From an uncultured Actinomyces sp. (GTDB lineage: Bacteria > Actinomycetota > Actinomycetes > Actinomycetales > Actinomycetaceae): a DNA stretch of 7,712 nucleotides. Below are positions 6,255 through 7,712 of the stretch, one piece after another (within the stretch, counting starts at the first letter, position 1; each line of letters begins with the position of its first letter). The notes beneath the pieces are model-generated. The model did not search any database, was not told the origin of the DNA, and saw only the letters and a program-made list of their open reading frames with translations. The position numbers and the translations under genes are program-made. The stretch covers positions 1-7,712 of the forward strand of contig USPB01000091.1 in NCBI GenBank assembly GCA_900556405.1. Reading direction: 5' to 3'.

Positions 6255-7712
6255 TCACGCATCAATGCGCGTACGATCCAGCCCCGCAGACTCCTCGACA
6301 ATGAACTCCTTGCGCGGACCCACCGTCGAGCCCATGAGCAGCTCGAACACGTCCTCGGCCTGGCGCAGAGCTTCCTCATCCGCCAGCGTGATGCGGCGCA
6401 GCGAGCGGTGGGCCCGATCCATCGTGGTCTCAGCCAGCTGGTCGGCATCCATCTCGCCCAGACCCTTGTATCGCTGGATGGGTTCCTTCCACGTGCGGCC
6501 CGAGCGACGCAGGGCGGCGAGCTTACGATGCAGCTCGTCCTCGGAGTAGGTATAGATGTACTCGCGCTTCTTCCGTCCCTTGCCCGCGACCTCGATGCGG
6601 TGCAGGGGCGGGACGGCGGCGTAGATGCGGCCAGCCTCGACCATGGGGCGCATGTAGCGGAAGAACAGGGTCAGCAGCAGGGTGCGGATGTGCGCGCCGT
6701 CGACGTCGGCGTCGGTCATGAGGATGACTTTGCCGTAGCGGGCGGTTTTCAGATCGAAGGTGCGCCCGGACCCGGCCCCCACGACCTGGATGATGGCCGA
6801 GCACTCGGCATTGTGCAGCATGTCCGCCTGCGAGGCCTTCTGAACGTTGAGAATCTTGCCGCGGATGGGCAGCAGCGCCTGGAACTCGGAGTTGCGGGCG
6901 TTCTTGGCGGTTCCCAGGGCCGAGTCGCCCTCGACGATGAACAGTTCGGAGGCGGTCACGTCGTCGGACCGGCAATCGGCCAGCTTGGCCGGCAGGGTCG
7001 AGGTCTCCAGGGCCGTCTTGCGACGGGTGATCTCCTTGTGCATGCGGGCGGACACGCGCGCGCGCATCTCACCGACGATCTTCTCCTGCAGAGCGCGGGA
7101 CTGGGCCTTGAGGTCCCGCTTGGAGGAGGTCAGCAGGGCGGTGAGCTCCTCGGTGACGACTTTGGCGACGATCTGCCGTACGGGGGCGGTGCCGAGGACC
7201 TCCTTGGTCTGGCCTTCGAACTGGGGCTCGGGCACGCGCACGGTGACGACCGCGGTCAGGCCGGCCAGGATGTCGTCCTTCTCAATGCGCCCGTCACGGC
7301 TGGTGACCTTCAGAGCGCGTGCGTTCGTCCCGATCTGCTTGCGCAGAACCTTGACGACGGCCTGCTCGAAGCCTGTCAGGTGCGTGCCCCCCATGGGAGT
7401 GGCGATGATGTTGACGAAGGAGCGCTCGATCGTGTCGTAGCCGATACCCCAGCGCAGGGCGATGTCGACGTCGCAGGTACGCTCGACCTCGACGGGGCGC
7501 AGGTGTCCGCTGCGCCGATCGAGTTGCTGGACCGTCTCGGTGTACACGCCCTGGCCGGTCAGACGGAAGGTGTCGGTCACCGAGCCGTCGGTGGCCAGGA
7601 AATCGACGAAATCCGCGGTTCCGCCCTCGGCGCGGAACACCGCGGTGTCCGCCTCCCCGATCTCGGTCGCCGGGGATGCATCGAGCAGCCCCTCCGCAGT
7701 CCGAGTGGCGTT
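6255..7712 (-). CDS. parE: DNA topoisomerase IV subunit B (ParE), C-terminal part, 5'-truncated by window edge
   Basis: This is the ATPase/TOPRIM subunit that partners ParC in topoisomerase IV. The minus-strand frame is open to the window edge at 7712, giving 485 visible residues. The GHKL ATPase core is outside, and the visible part begins in the transducer domain, with GGTHLTGFEQAV and then a KTEV-like region. The TOPRIM domain is intact: EGDSA (visible 261-265) with the metal-binding Glu, PIRGKILN (282-289) and DADVDG (334-339). RYKGLGEMDADQLAETTMD (from 414) matches the C-terminal end of the family. DADVDGAHIR, with Ala rather than the Gln of actinobacterial GyrB (DGQHI), and EGDSALGTAKNARNSEFQ support ParE over GyrB. 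The GTG at 7638-7640 is an internal Val, since homology continues upstream. The next gene on this strand, a GNAT acetyltransferase, starts 105 bp downstream; I see no convincing terminator between them. Confidence 0.93.
   Translation of the reverse strand, partial: NATRTAEGLLDASPATEIGEADTAVFRAEGGTADFVDFLATDGSVTDTFRLTGQGVYTETVQQLDRRSGHLRPVEVERTCDVDIALRWGIGYDTIERSFVNIIATPMGGTHLTGFEQAVVKVLRKQIGTNARALKVTSRDGRIEKDDILAGLTAVVTVRVPEPQFEGQTKEVLGTAPVRQIVAKVVTEELTALLTSSKRDLKAQSRALQEKIVGEMRARVSARMHKEITRRKTALETSTLPAKLADCRSDDVTASELFIVEGDSALGTAKNARNSEFQALLPIRGKILNVQKASQADMLHNAECSAIIQVVGAGSGRTFDLKTARYGKVILMTDADVDGAHIRTLLLTLFFRYMRPMVEAGRIYAAVPPLHRIEVAGKGRKKREYIYTYSEDELHRKLAALRRSGRTWKEPIQRYKGLGEMDADQLAETTMDRAHRSLRRITLADEEALRQAEDVFELLMGSTVGPRKEFIVEESAGLDRTRIDA

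Noticed and set aside
6847..7440. Plus-strand open frame of 197 codons opposite parE
   Set aside because: It is antisense to the conserved TOPRIM region of parE; its openness follows from high GC at the third codon position.
3..7712. Defence system, prophage, transposon or CRISPR
   Set aside because: Every sizeable open region is explained by housekeeping or metabolic genes; no transposase, integrase, direct-repeat array, tRNA-like att site or toxin-antitoxin signature was seen.

Overview
The window reads as high-GC actinobacterial chromosome. Lines counted by hand give about 65% GC in parC, about 57% in the transporter gene and 38% in one intergenic line. Protein flavour (actinobacterial-type topoisomerase IV subunits, tandem-GNAT proteins) suggests the Actinomyces/Schaalia part of Actinobacteria; that placement is inference from recalled family features, not a database result.

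Layout. Bases 3-1322 (+) hold the C-terminal part of topoisomerase IV subunit A (parC), running in from the left edge. Two perfect hairpins, at 1343-1378 and 1402-1441, fill the 139 bp between the convergent stop codons of parC and the next gene. Everything else is on the minus strand, read right to left: parE (6255-7712, running off the right edge), two paralogous double-GNAT acetyltransferases (5130-6149 and 4089-5111, 18 bp apart), an AT-rich gap of 217 bp with a probable terminator and a possible promoter, then a sugar-porter MFS transporter (2405-3871) and a PfkB carbohydrate kinase (1462-2412) that overlap by 8 nt.

How the genes work together. ParC and ParE form the A2B2 topoisomerase IV that decatenates daughter chromosomes. 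Here their genes converge from either side of a roughly 4.8 kb minus-strand block instead of forming an operon. The transporter and kinase are a plausible uptake-plus-phosphorylation pair for a hexose-like sugar. The two GNAT proteins have no assignable substrate; they share an N-terminal signature and look like an old tandem duplication.

I see no mobile element, RNA gene, CRISPR array or defence system. The window is mostly housekeeping and ordinary metabolism. The points worth a second look are the split, convergent topoisomerase IV locus, the tandem double-GNAT pair with its uneven acetyl-CoA motifs, the back-to-back hairpins, and the AT-rich control region before the transporter.
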